From NCBI RefSeq assembly GCF_910592395.1, contig NC_088312.1, forward strand, positions 10,046,001-10,106,000: a DNA stretch of 60,000 nucleotides, written 5' to 3'. The translations under genes were made by a program, and so were the position numbers. The stretch comes from Lineus longissimus. Its lineage: Eukaryota; Nemertea; Pilidiophora; Heteronemertea; Lineidae. Under the pieces are notes generated by a model. That model saw only the letters and a list, made by a program, of their open reading frames with translations. It was not told the DNA's origin and ran no database searches. Positions 45,666 to 57,112 of the stretch are shown here, piece by piece; the stretch's first letter is position 1; the number at the start of each line of letters is the position of its first letter.

Positions 45666-48600
45666 TCACGGCCGCCAGGTGGCGGCAGTAACACCCAGAA
45701 CTTGTGACATTTCGTCAAAATCGAGGCTATCTGTTTGCCTCCCCAGCAATGTTTCGACCAAATCACTGTCCATCATATTCCACAGTTCGCTACTAACATT
45801 AACGTCGCATTTTTGCTCAATGCTGTCCCAAAACCGGTCCCTGTTACTGCTAAAGGCAGTGCATTGACAAAAAAAGTGAACTTGAGGGTCCGTGTAGACG
45901 CTGTTACATTGTTCGCAGGATTTTTCGGTTGGTTCGACACGCAGTGTACACAACTTTGCCAGAAAGGCATAATTTGATGCTAAGTTCGGATCGTTCTTTG
46001 CACAAATCCAGAGCATAGACGGAAAGTCTAGAGACTTTTCAATGTTCAGTATTCTCTGATGGCCATTTTCTTGGCAGTCTAACACAAATCGTTTATTTTC
46101 AAACAGTAATGTTGCTTCGTTCACTATAATTTTCCAGATTCCTTTATCTGGAAAGCTACATGTATCCGATTCAAAGTAATCGGTCAGATATTCACGGCAA
46201 TTATATTTGTCCATAAGCTTTACGAGGTTTGGAACATAGCCTAAACTTTTATTACTGTCTTTACCCGCACGTTCGACCATATTGGCATATCGGCATTTTA
46301 GAACTTTCAAAGGAAGGGAATTTTCAGACATTTTTGCAAGTTGCCTGAAAAATTGCAAACACCTTCTGTCCAAGTAACACTGTAGCGTAGGACTGCCTAT
46401 CATTGCTTGGCACACGGTTGTGCTCGTTAGCCGATTAAATCCTTGCATCCTTTTAAGACAGTAACGGTGGGCTCTTTCTAGAATTAACAGCTCTGAGAGA
46501 GCAATTTCCTGACACCAAATTTCAGCTCCATAAAGAGCTCTGGGAAGGCAAATCGTTCTGTACAAGTTGTGGCTTATTATTGGGCTGAAACCACTTGGCT
46601 GCTGATTTGGCCCAATTATGCTCATGAGCGTATTCTTCAGTTTCTGAGCAGCTTCAATAGTTCGCTGCGTAGACTTTAAGTATTTATCAACTAGTATCCC
46701 GAGGTGAACATGAGAGGATTTTTCATTGACCGACTGGTTACCTAGCGCCCATTTCCTTTCATTTTTTGTTCGCTTCCATTGCGCAGCGGTTTCCCCTAGA
46801 ACTATAACACAGCATTTTTCGGCATTGTAGTCATAGCGCCACTTGACTGAATACCGAAAGGAACATGACATCATCCTATCAAGGCCACATTTTGCGAGAG
46901 AGAGCAACGTGAGATCGTCTGCGTGACACGGTGAGCTGCAGTTTATATTGTCAATGTTTAATCCGTCTCTGGTGTCATCGAGCTCGTCTATTAGCGCGTT
47001 GATAAACAACAAGTAAAGCCACGTTGACAAGACGCCACCTTGTCTCACGCCTTGTTTAAGCGCAAACCACGGCGAGGAGAATTCGTTTTCTGTGACACAG
47101 CTTTCTATTTCAGCATAACAATTCTTTGTAACTCGCCAGAATTTCCCATTTATACCAAACATAAATAGTTTATACAGGAGACCTTCAATCCAGACGGTGT
47201 CGTAGGCTTTACGGGTGTCCAAGAAGCAAGCGTACACTTTAGAATGTTTTTCGATCTGATGGTATATCGATTCCATCATGACAAATGACGTGGATACACA
47301 ACTGCGATTTTTCTGATAGGCGCTTTGTTGTGGGTTCGGAAAGACAATATTATTGTCTGCGGTCCAGTTTTGCAACCGAGTCAGCAGTAGCCTTTCAAAT
47401 AACTTGTACAAGACTGGTAACAATGTGATAGGCCGATAGCTATTCGGATCACTCCTGTTCTTCCCATGACCTTTAAACAGTGTATGTATAACTCCCCGTT
47501 TTGCATCTCTCGGAATATGTTCATGTTTGAGGAACAGGTTAAAGAGTTCTGTGATTTTGACATGAAGGGCATGCCCGCCATATTTGATGTGTTCGTTGCC
47601 TACTCCATCATGCCCTCCGGCTTTCCCGTTCTTTAGCTGTCGAATCCCACTTTTTACCTCTTCAGTGGTAAAGGGGGCGTCCAATGAGGGGTCGTGATTG
47701 GCAGCCGATTCTCGCATCATTTCCCCTAGTTTGGTATCCACGAATCGTTTGAAGGCGGCGTCATATTCCGGTTTCACCTTTGGTGTGTAGAGCGTTTCAT
47801 AGTGTTCCGCCCATTTACGCGTTATGTCGGTGGAACTATAGAAGATTGTTCCGTCAAAGCGCATGGGTGGCGGTAGTTTATTTGGGGTCCGACGGTTGGC
47901 TTTGAGCAGTTTCCAAAACTTAGTTTGGTCAATTTCTGCGCTTTCATTAAGTTCCCGGTAAAACTCTTGTTGTAGCTTTGCATTTTGTCGGCGAAACTCT
48001 GCGCGAAATTCTCTTTTCTTCTCTTTATACTCTCTGTAGACAGTCGAGTCTGAGTCCCTGGGCTTACCCGCCGCTGTCCAGGCCAGCCGGGCGTCGCGCA
48101 TTCTCTGGTGAAGTGGCTTGAGCGTTTCCTTCCAATTGGACGGATATTCTTTCGAAACACACATTCAGGTATAGTTCGCGCGGATGCCACTAACATAGCG
48201 CTGACGACTGATTGATACGCATTGTCAATGTCGCGACTGGTATAGAAATAACTCTGACTTATGTCGGGGAACTGGCGCTTCAGTTCCTGCCGGTATTGTA
48301 CTATTTTGCTGAAATCAGTTTGGGCGCAATACTTCCATTTGAATCGTTTTCGTTTTCGCTGTACCAATGGTTCCTCATTGGAATGATCCTTTGTTTCTGA
48401 GGTACTGAGTTTCAGTATTGCATGGACGGCTAAATGGTCGGATGTATTTGGATCAACATCTTCCACCACTTCACATGTCTTCAAACATTCAAGCAGTAGC
48501 GAGTTTATGCAAATGTGATCTATAAGCGTTTTGTTTGATCCTTCAAACGGATCGAACGTGTATGCGGGTCCTTTACATTGTGAGCTGACTGGGATCGATG

Positions 48601-49174
48601 AAAGCCCAGTCCGACGCAAAAATGAGTCTAGCGCACGAGTCCTTCTGCAGTCTGGTGGTGCTGGGATCCTTGGTCCTGTGGCTTTCGCATTGAAATCCCC
48701 CATTAGTACGATTTCGCCGAGCGAGCTATAGAATTCGTATAACTGGAACAGGTAATCGATGTATTCGATAAAGAATTCGTCTGGGTAATTCGTACTCGGT
48801 AGATAAACCATGAATATCGTGAGCATCCTCTTATTGTTTAGGTTCACAGTGATTCCAGTTATTCTATCGTTTTCTAAGTCGAGCGTTCTGATGTACGGCG
48901 TAAGGTCTTTGTTCCAAAGCAGGGCAACCCCACCTTTGCCTCTGCGCACTTTATCACCTGAAAACAGGTCTGCAGAGCAGACTGCATGGCATGAAAACGC
49001 ATTGTTTATCGACTCCAAGAATTTTGTAGAATCAGGGTATAGCCAGTGTTCGCATATTCCAAGAATGTCAAGTTTGCGCGAAATAATCAGATTTTCCGCA
49101 TACAGGGAACCGTACATTATTCCTCGTGCATTCCAGCACGCTATTGCTAAATTGTTTCGTGTAACTATGGCCAT
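45666..49174 (-). pseudogene. LINE ORF2: endonuclease and reverse transcriptase, broken by a 2-bp frameshift
   Basis: The frame starting at 49174 gives an APE-like endonuclease: CWNARG, GICEHW, MGDFNAK, KTLIDHICIN, SDHLAV. Near 48160 it leaves frame and the RT frame takes over: RPITLLPVLYKLFERLL, CFLDTRKAYDTVW, GVRQGGVLSTWLY, HADDL (Y of YADD replaced by H), then a C-terminal C-x2-C-x9-H-x3-C finger (CEQCNSVYTDPQVHFFC). The break falls in a TGTGTG run and is explained by one extra TG unit, so the copy is probably inactive but young. ORF2 begins 15 bp after the ORF1 stop. Confidence 0.9.
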
Positions 49175-49189
49175 AATGACGTGGCAGAT

Positions 49190-50686
49190 TTAGTCCCACC
49201 ATTCCCGACACTGAATTCCTTCCGGCCAAAACTGTTCATCTAATAGCGCAGTCTTATCTACTTCGTCAATGATAACTTTCGCAGACTGAGTCCCTCGAAT
49301 TTTGCTCTTGATTAATATAACGCGTGGATTATGAATTCCTTGATTGATAAGAAATTCCACCATGGATTCGGCACTGCTGTTGAGCGCAATACGTCCTACG
49401 AAAATCACAGCTCTTCTCCGACGTTGTTTCCGGGCCACGCCTTGAAACCGCATTTCCTTGCTGACGCCGATGACGGTGGTGATCTTCTGTGGGGTACCAG
49501 TTTTCTGAACGATCGGAGTGTTCTTTTCAACCAGCTTAGCTGTTCTGTTCTCCTCGTTTACATGTACTGCAGCTCTAGATGCTTGTCGATCAATTGGGTT
49601 ATTCTCTTCTGCAAGCGGTGTAGCCTTAGATGCTTGTCGATCCGACGTGTTATTCTCTTTTACCAGTGTTGCAGCTCTTGATGATTGTCGTTCAGATAGA
49701 GCCTGTTGTTGAAGTATATGCGGCGTGGGGTGCATTGGTTTTGCGGTAACGGTAGAGTAGCTGTCCGACGACGATCTCATGCGGCATATATCTCGCTCCA
49801 CCTGACTAATCCTGGCTCTCAGTGACGTTGAGTCTTTCTCCATTTTGGGAATGAGGCATTGATCAATGTTATTCAACTTCTCCATTGTTTCTGCAGTTGT
49901 TTTTATGTCCGCTTTCATTAGCTTGATATCACTACGGAGTTTGCTTATGCCGGAATCGCGCATATCCTTAATTCTTTCGCACGAAAGTTTGCATTCTGCA
50001 AATTCACCCGGAAGTTTACCAAACATATTGACCTTGCCTAATAATGGGTTGAGCTGATTCGCAAAGTAAGTCTTTTGTTCAACAAGACGTTTTTCTAAAT
50101 TATCAGCTTTTCCCTTTTCTCTCTCTATCGATTTTTTAAGTTTATCACATTCCTCCTTGAGGAACGAATTCTCCTTCGTGAGACTGAGAATATGGTAATC
50201 CACATCCTCTTTGAATGATTTGAACTTGCTTAATCCTTCTGAACGGCCTTGCCTCGACTTCTCCACGTCCTTCTGCAGGGTAACTATATTTGCGCGAATC
50301 TCAGTAACTGCCTGCGAATTACTATCATTTGCTTCACTTGCTAAAATTTCACACTTTTTGAGCACTGTATCAGAATTATCACGCTTTTTCAACAGAGTTA
50401 AATCTGATTCGATTCTACTGACCGTTTCGAACAGCTCAGCCAGTTTCGTTTCTGTGTTGGCATTCTGGCCTTTGTTCGGAGATCTTTGTGTTTCGGCACT
50501 CGCCACTGAACGTTCTGCTCCAATCGCCGATGTATTGTCCAGAGAACTTAAGCCACTTATTTCGGTTTGTTGTGATTGGGCTGATTGGCACTCGTTGTTG
50601 ACACTTTCGTCCTCGTTAATGCCTGTAGTTTGAGGTTGTGAAAACACCGTGACGACTCCATCACTGTGTTGTTGACTGGACGGTGA
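49190..50686 (-). CDS. LINE ORF1 (N-terminally truncated nucleic-acid-binding protein)
   Basis: 498 codons open to the element edge without an initiator ATG. N-terminal low-complexity Ser/Gln/Asn region, a coiled coil (about residues 70-290, heptad-like with EECDKLKKSIEREKGKADNLEKR), a Ser-rich linker, and a ladder of about 17-20-aa repeats (DRQAS-A...ENN) at about 49520-49700. The C-terminal module RRRAVIFVGRIALNSS..ARV-type ends in FWPEGIQCREWWD, which is common in ORF1 of invertebrate LINEs. It likely packages the LINE RNA. Confidence 0.8.
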   Translation of the reverse strand, partial: SPSSQQHSDGVVTVFSQPQTTGINEDESVNNECQSAQSQQTEISGLSSLDNTSAIGAERSVASAETQRSPNKGQNANTETKLAELFETVSRIESDLTLLKKRDNSDTVLKKCEILASEANDSNSQAVTEIRANIVTLQKDVEKSRQGRSEGLSKFKSFKEDVDYHILSLTKENSFLKEECDKLKKSIEREKGKADNLEKRLVEQKTYFANQLNPLLGKVNMFGKLPGEFAECKLSCERIKDMRDSGISKLRSDIKLMKADIKTTAETMEKLNNIDQCLIPKMEKDSTSLRARISQVERDICRMRSSSDSYSTVTAKPMHPTPHILQQQALSERQSSRAATLVKENNTSDRQASKATPLAEENNPIDRQASRAAVHVNEENRTAKLVEKNTPIVQKTGTPQKITTVIGVSKEMRFQGVARKQRRRRAVIFVGRIALNSSAESMVEFLINQGIHNPRVILIKSKIRGTQSAKVIIDEVDKTALLDEQFWPEGIQCREWWD

Positions 50687-50688
50687 TC

Positions 50689-51110
50689 TGCATGATCATC
50701 CCGTCCTGAAGTCCATATCTCAAAATCAAGTCCAAACATTCAAAGACCCACATTCTGCTGCCTCTGTCAGACCGAGAGCTTCTCGGGGTCCGTCGAGATC
50801 ACCTGTGGACGCTAGCTTGTCGAGTAACCCGAATGACAACTCTATAATTAGAGCCACCGCAGATAAACATTCACCCAAATCCTTGTTACTATCTCAACAT
50901 AACCCTCGACCAAAGACGTCTGCAGACATCACTTCAAATATTCAGAACTCGTCTGCAGCCACAGCTTTACGAGGACGCGAGGTACCACCTAAAGAACAGA
51001 ATTCTCCAATATGCGATGAAACTCCAAACAGGCTGCGCTATTTGGACATGACTGAATTGGCCAACAGGGCCCAAACCCGCGTATTTTCTAAGATTCATTC
51101 GGATGTTTGA
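50689..51110 (+). pseudogene. Orphan copy of the CCP receptor tail
   Basis: 422 bp identical to 43801-44222, ending at the same stop codon. It encodes the last 140 residues of the cytoplasmic tail but has no upstream exon, because the LINE 5' edge precedes it. Confidence 0.85.
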
Positions 51111-51572
51111 TATTTTGGACTCTAAATACTACTCAGAGAGTGTGCATTGTAGATTATGTATGAACGTACGTACATAATCTATGCACGAATAGTCGAAGAC
51201 GAAAAGAAAATGGCGTCCACCGTACAACTCAGCATTGATAGTCAGGGACGTCGACCAACCAGTGTCGCCATTCCTGTACAGTAAGTAACCAAGTGTGAAT
51301 GTAATTTACTGTATAAATGTGTACAAAGAATTGTGTGTTCAAAGAATTGTGTACTTTTTATTTATCACGGTATGTTAACTGCACATTTATGTGTTCACAA
51401 AATTTTCATTAAAAGAGTGCAAGTAACAAATACAACTTGATTTTTTACTCCATCCAAAAACAACATCATATTGCCTGGATAGTTGTAACACGCTTGTTAA
51501 TGGACATGATTGGGTTGTCGCTCAGCCCAGTGGCTCCTCGATCGAGACTCGAACATTTCATTCACAAAACGT

Positions 51573-51578
51573 TTTATT
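51573..51578 (-). other. Candidate polyadenylation signal of the dioxygenase gene
   Basis: AATAAA on the minus strand about 220 bp past the dioxygenase stop. The two convergent genes have separate 3' ends inside the repeat. Confidence 0.35.
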
Positions 51579-51800
51579 AATGTTGAAATGAACAGCGTTT
51601 GACTAGTTATGATTTGTAAACATCACAGACATGTGACTTTCATTCCATAGTTTCCCCTTTCCGACTAAAACCTACGTATTTGCCCTTGACACTAGATTTT
51701 TAACCTCCATGTGCCTTTTTAGTAACACATTATGTCGGTGGGGTGGGGTGGAGGTTTGGGGTTCCTCCGATCATGTTAAGGCATTGAAACATGGTGTGCA

Positions 51801-54800
51801 TTACATATAGTTCGCCAGTGCGACCATTAACTTCCGAACACCAGTGAAACTCAAACGAGAGTGTTGCATTAACATATTGTCCAAGATAAGAACATCCGAC
51901 TTCTGTATCTGGCCACCAACTGTGCATCGCCAGGACACTTCACGGATATGTTGCAGAACGTCAAGTTCTATGCTGGTGCCGTCGTCCGCATAGGCAGTGG
52001 TGAAGGGATACTTGCTTTCGGGTTTTCCCCGATGTTGGTCTCCAAGCACTGGGTGGTAATCGAAGTAGGTCCAATTAGAGGAATGCGCCTGATTGAACCA
52101 CAACATTTCTCCTGAAAAAACATGAAAAAGTACAAAGCATGTTGCACAATACCGAAAGCCACAACCGCAGTCATACTATAGCTCTGAATAGAGCATGGAG
52201 CCAGACCGAAGAACATGTGCGCTTGGATGATCGGCCAAAAAAGTGTCAACCACCAGAGCTTACATCCTCTAAATAAAACCAACAATTCAGGGATTTGCGA
52301 AGATGGGGTAAGGTCCAGTGGTTTGTCCAATCAAAAGTGCCCAAATCTGTATCTCAATCGTGTTCATTAAAAATGAGCTATTCAGATGGCTCTATCATAG
52401 GGTATACTGGCTTTCGGAAAAGGGGAAAATGAAGAAGGCAGCGACACCCATCCATTGCATCGTATAGGGCTTGATTCATATCATGTATAGGTTATCCTTT
52501 GGTATAGAAAGACTTCGCCTCTCGGCCCGGTTTACTGGATCTGGTCCTGAAAAGAGCCTGATCCAATGTCAAAATACCAACCAGTTCGGAAATGTGGGGC
52601 CAAGGCAGGACGATCGGCCCAGGCGGTCAGAGCCCCGTCATCCTCCCATCTAAACTGATGGTTTGTCTCTTTTTGGATCCGCTCAGCCTCTTCCCGACTT
52701 TCGGTCATCATTGACTGGAAGAACATGGTAAAGAAACATACATACGGTACGACATGTGGTTATGATATAACACTCGGTACCGGCCAGTATAACTGGATTA
52801 TGCAGTTTTGCTACGTAAGTATAATGGCTGTAATGCAGTTTTTTCAAACGAATGGAGTTGACCTATAGTTAAGTGTATTTAACCCTTGTTTTCTTTCGAC
52901 GAATCTGCTGAGAAAAAGCTTCGATACGTCATATCAATTATTTCGAAGATAAATGCGCCTGAAAATCTTCGCCATGATTTTGACACAGCCTACAAGTTGA
53001 ACATATATCAGTAAACGTGACATTATCAATGTTGGCATAATCAATTTTAAAGATAAGATAATCGGAGAGGTCATATCCAGACAAAACTGGATTCTGATAT
53101 CACTTGAATGTCATTGTTTGGTCAAAACACGTATACATGTATATTATATACTGGCGTCTCTCAACCCACTTAAATACTAGTACGTCTCAATCGGCACAGT
53201 TTATAACAGAAAGCCTCACAGTAAGCCTGTGAGGCTTACCGGAAATGTATGACAGGTATATGCCGACATTAAATTATCTTCACTGTAACAATTTGAATAA
53301 GTTGTCACCGCGTTCACATTCACAAATGATATACTTTAATACAAGTCGTGTATTTCAAAGAGTTTAATCAAAAAACGTATTCATCGTTTATGGCTCCACA
53401 TGAAACAGGTCGATATATACCTTTTATTATCTCCAGTCACAAAGGCTGTGAATGGAAAATAATAGTCTTTCCTCCGACTTGATATATCGGTCACAGGAAT
53501 GACCTGTTGTCTGATCCCGAATGCAACAGACCATTCTACTGGATGTCTCAAATGAACGAAATGATTTAAGAACGATCTAAAAGGATTAGTTTATCAAAAC
53601 AGGAGTAAACATCCAAGGATGGAAAAATACCAAGGCACTGTTTTGAAATGATTTTGAAATCAAATCATCATGACAGCCATTTTGGTTCTACCTGTTGCTA
53701 GTAGCTTGATGAAGTAGATAACGTCTGCTTAATAGCAATTTGTCTGGATGTGGTAAAAAAGCAAGAGATTTTCGCTGCAGAATATTTTTTCGGTAACGTT
53801 CGCGAAAATAACCTACACGTGAAATGTTTCTGTTTTACAGTATGTAGCCAATGAGCTGCATAAGAAGAAATCACCAATTTAGTTATTTTACCACGTTCAG
53901 CTAGTCTAAATGAAGACTTGTGCCACGACTGGATCTCTTCAAACTGTTACCTTGATTCTGGATAGTTACAACATACGCAAATGGTTAACATTATATGGAC
54001 TAAGAAAATTGACTTCCAGGTTGCTCGATGCTGCAGGCCTCGAGTTCGCACATTCATGACATTACTTGTGCTGATTTCTATCTGTATCCAGTGGCGTATG
54101 TAGACTTTGTCATGATATACCTGACATGTGTCAATCCGGGAATGGTGTGATGGGTTCGTTAGGGCATACACCATTTCGTGTCTAGTTCGGTCATCAATGT
54201 GCTCCCTATTCTGCTGAAAGCGGAACCATACCGTTTTTTGCCAGAAAGCTAATCCTGTGAAGCCTGTTGTATGAACACGAAAACGGACGCATTTCAAATT
54301 CTTTAGACTTAAATTTGCTATTTCAGCGAAAGTTCAACTTACCTCTTGCCAGCTAGTATAATCAGCTTTTGACTTGTCTGGAAAGTAGCGGTAATACCGT
54401 AGTCCTTTCTTTATTATCTTCTCCTTCACCTTATTATCTAGTTCCTTGAACACCCGCCTTACGTCAGTGATTCCGGACTCGCCTCCACAACCAGGTTCAG
54501 GCGGAATATGGCAGTACAAAAACAACTAAAAAAAAGCAGATAGTTTTCTGAAATACATTCGCCCATTCCGGTTATCATATCACCTTTCTTCTCAATCCAA
54601 GGACTTTAGTTTATCTGAGGAACCCTGAGGCAAACAGATACGGCTTCTAATTCCTACTCACCAATTGAGGCCAGTATGGAAGATAGGACATCTCATTGTG
54701 TGGTTCGATAGAAAACTCAGGAGGCTCGTCACTGGCCGTAGAAACCTTCTGGGTCACCTGTTGCCTTGTGCCGGTACCACCGACATAGTCCATAGGCGCC

Positions 54801-55147
54801 AAATCGAGGCCATTGAAGAATTCAGAGAAATCTTTAGCAGATGATAAGGGCAATCCCTTGATCAGTACCGCTCCGTACTCCGCTATGTGTTTTTCCAAGA
54901 TTGGTCTGAGCTCCTTCGCGTAGACTGACAGGTTCTCTCTCTTGACATCTGCGACCTGGATCCTATACGGGAGGTCATCACGGAATTCTTCCAAGTATTT
55001 TGGAAAGGTTGGACTCTCTGATCCAGGCAGGTATGGCTTGTTTTGAATCTGAACTAAGGTTCGTGCGCTTTGAAGCAAACATCCTCCAACGTGTTTTAGT
55101 TTGCCACTGGCGGAACGAGCCAGGCCTGTCCCAACTACAGAGAGCAT
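51801..55147 (-). CDS. TauD-family Fe(II)/2-oxoglutarate-dependent dioxygenase, four exons
   Basis: Exons 55147-54662, 54525-54343, 52714-52582 and 52111-51801 give a 370-aa protein with all junctions in frame (phases 0, 0, 1). Members of this fold oxidise a small substrate using 2-oxoglutarate and Fe(II). The metal triad is visible: H150-x-E152 in EPHNEMSYLP and H351 in LDNMLMQHSRLSF. R360 (GVRK) fits the 2-oxoglutarate anchor. The motif RTGEMLWFNQ is split over exons 3 and 4, and GVLI-like IAEYGAVLIKGL precedes the core. The N-terminus (SVVGTGLARSASGKLKHV) is basic and Ser-rich, compatible with mitochondrial import. The exon 3 donor (GTTGGT) is weak. It resembles the TauD/clavaminate synthase-like group rather than a carnitine-pathway enzyme; the substrate is unknown. 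Confidence 0.88.
53211..53241. repeat. Intronic hairpin
   Basis: AAAGCCTCACAG and CTGTGAGGCTT form an 11-bp perfect stem around a short loop in dioxygenase intron 2 (3'). Confidence 0.6.
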
Positions 55148-57112
55148 GCTGATGTAGTCTGTTGAGTTTTGACTGCAGCGAGAAAATGCAACAACCCCAG
55201 ATGACTTGTGATCTAGGAGTAAGCTTCCCTTGTTTTCCAGGGTAATCTAAACCTTCATCAATACGTCTACTACCAAATTCTAATTAAATGTGTTGGTTAT
55301 ACAACTCATTATAAAACATACGGATTAAATGACATCATGATGGTCACTATAGAATTATGGCCTCATGATAACCACGGATTCAAATGTTCCAAACTCACCT
55401 TTTTCTCAAATTCAACAAACCGTTATCCAATATTTGCAGAACAACCCTCTCTAGCCGATAACCTCCTGATTCGGGTGAAAAGAAATCTGAAAACAGGACA
55501 ATCGTATAGCCTGCTATTCTCACCACTGGTGACTAATACGGTGTTGTGTTCGGACTGTTGCGGTCAATACAGGTCTGAATGAGAGGACGAATGAAAATCG
55601 GTCACAAATCACATTATCTATATACATGTAGATGTATATAGATTAATATTAATCTCGGAAATGTTTTGCATATCGAATTTTTTATTGCATCTCATCTCGA
55701 GATTTCGATTTGGGAGATTTATTGTAGGTCGACCTACTACCTTATTGCTTAAGCGTTCTTGACCTGCAGTGCGCCGATAGAAGACAGCACAGGGTCAGCT
55801 CCAGGTACATCAAAAGGGGGATTCCATACAACCAACTTGACCTAATGACGCCAACAGTGTTCTGGTTCTCGGATTAAAATCTAAACTTCTCTATTATCAT
55901 GAGCGATTGATCTTAGAGGTCACAACCCGAAGTGCTATGAACTCCATCAGCGGGCACCAGGTCGCTACTTCCTTTCTCTATTCGCTTGGTAAAGAATCTT
56001 AGTCATGTTCACAGCCACTTCTCAAACTTTGAGTATACGGTATAGGCCAACATCATACGTAACGCTGTAGTCATAAGTGCAAAACAATTTAGGACCCGTT
56101 CGCGAAATAATTGTTTATCACGAGTTGTCTTTTTATTGCAAGATGCGTGTATACGATATTGGCATACCCCAATTATCATTGTTGTTAAAAAAATGTTAAG
56201 ACCGGCATGATTCTGTGGCAATCCTTTCCGTCTGAGCGTGACCACGGCATATATACACAGTACAACTTTTTTAAGCGTTTCCGTTTGTGAGGGTTTCCCC
56301 TCATTGTTTGGAAAAGATTGGCACGTTTCTCTCTATTTCTCCCTATACTGAAAAGTAATCTCTCTTGCTGCCTAAATGGAAACCACTGAAGGTCGGGGAA
56401 CAACCAAAAACGTTTCACCGAACCAAAAACATGCTCAGAAATCAGAACCCTGTTGACCATTCTATTCGTATGTTCATGGAATCTAGACCATTCCAGATCA
56501 TCATTCGCTTCAGAGCATTTTACTCCGCTCCAAGTTTTAGTGACGGATGCGTGCGAAGGGAGGTCAGGACTGAGTACAACTGACCCTTGTATTCGAGGAT
56601 GATTCCAGATCAACTTCTGGCAAATAGTTACAGATATAATTTTCCTTTGAGTAATAACACTCTGCTTCACAGCCAAGTCCGTCCTCAAAAAAGAATAATT
56701 CACATAAAAAGCCCAGAGGAGACAATCTTACCATACGAAAGGTTACGGACTGTAAAACAACTACATTGTATTAAGCTAATTTGCGTAAAACAAATATTTC
56801 AAATTGTTTAATGGGACACTTACAATTATAAAGATGTAATTAGAGATTAAACGCTGGCATATCGTGCCCAAGAAGGGCCGCCTACTGCCTGATCAGCATG
56901 TCCAAGAGGTCAATCGGCCGCTCGGACAGAAATTGGTGTCGCAAGCATCTCTAATGCACATTCTTACTTGACGCAATAAATTTATTGAGTGGAAAATCTG
57001 CTTGTGTGAAGGTGCTTTAGTTTTATAAGTCCAGAGGACGGGCAAAGGATAGCAAGTGCATTGGGCAGTGCCTTAGGACCACGTAGCTAGGGGTGGCGGA
57101 CTTAGATTGAGC
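55148..57112. other. Intergenic region between divergent dioxygenase and astacin-like genes
   Basis: About 2 kb between two divergently transcribed genes, so it should hold both promoters. A near-perfect palindrome (TCTATATACAT..ATGTATATAGA) lies at about 55616-55641. A 172-codon open frame at 56703-56185 (-) starts with GTG, has no recognisable domain and is not called. Confidence 0.5.

Larger units (their letters stand above)
45512..50688 (-). mobile_element. 5'-truncated non-LTR retrotransposon (LINE) with ORF1 and ORF2
   Basis: About 5.2 kb, antisense to the CCP gene. It has an ORF1 with coiled coil, and an ORF2 with an APE-type endonuclease and reverse transcriptase. The 3' UTR ends in AATAAAGAA and an (AT)n tail at 45512-45524, a microsatellite-type tail. 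The ORF1 frame stays open right to the 5' edge at 50688 with no ATG, so the copy is 5'-truncated. The type fits the Jockey/CR1/I group; the clade is not assigned. The two edges coincide exactly with the inner edges of the 1711-bp repeats. Confidence 0.9.
50689..52399. repeat. 1711-bp direct repeat, copy B
   Basis: Second copy of 43801-45511. Its left edge abuts the truncated 5' end of the LINE and its right edge runs into unique dioxygenase intron sequence (GGGTATACTGG). It contains the copy of the last dioxygenase exon that is contiguous with the rest of that gene. Confidence 0.95.

Noticed and set aside
53947-54297. 116-codon minus-strand open frame between dioxygenase exons 2 and 3
   Set aside because: The spliced dioxygenase is complete and in frame without it; it has no family motifs.
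56185-56703. 172-codon minus-strand open frame
   Set aside because: Starts with GTG, shows no domain, signal or compositional hint of a protein, and has no supporting splice or polyadenylation signal.
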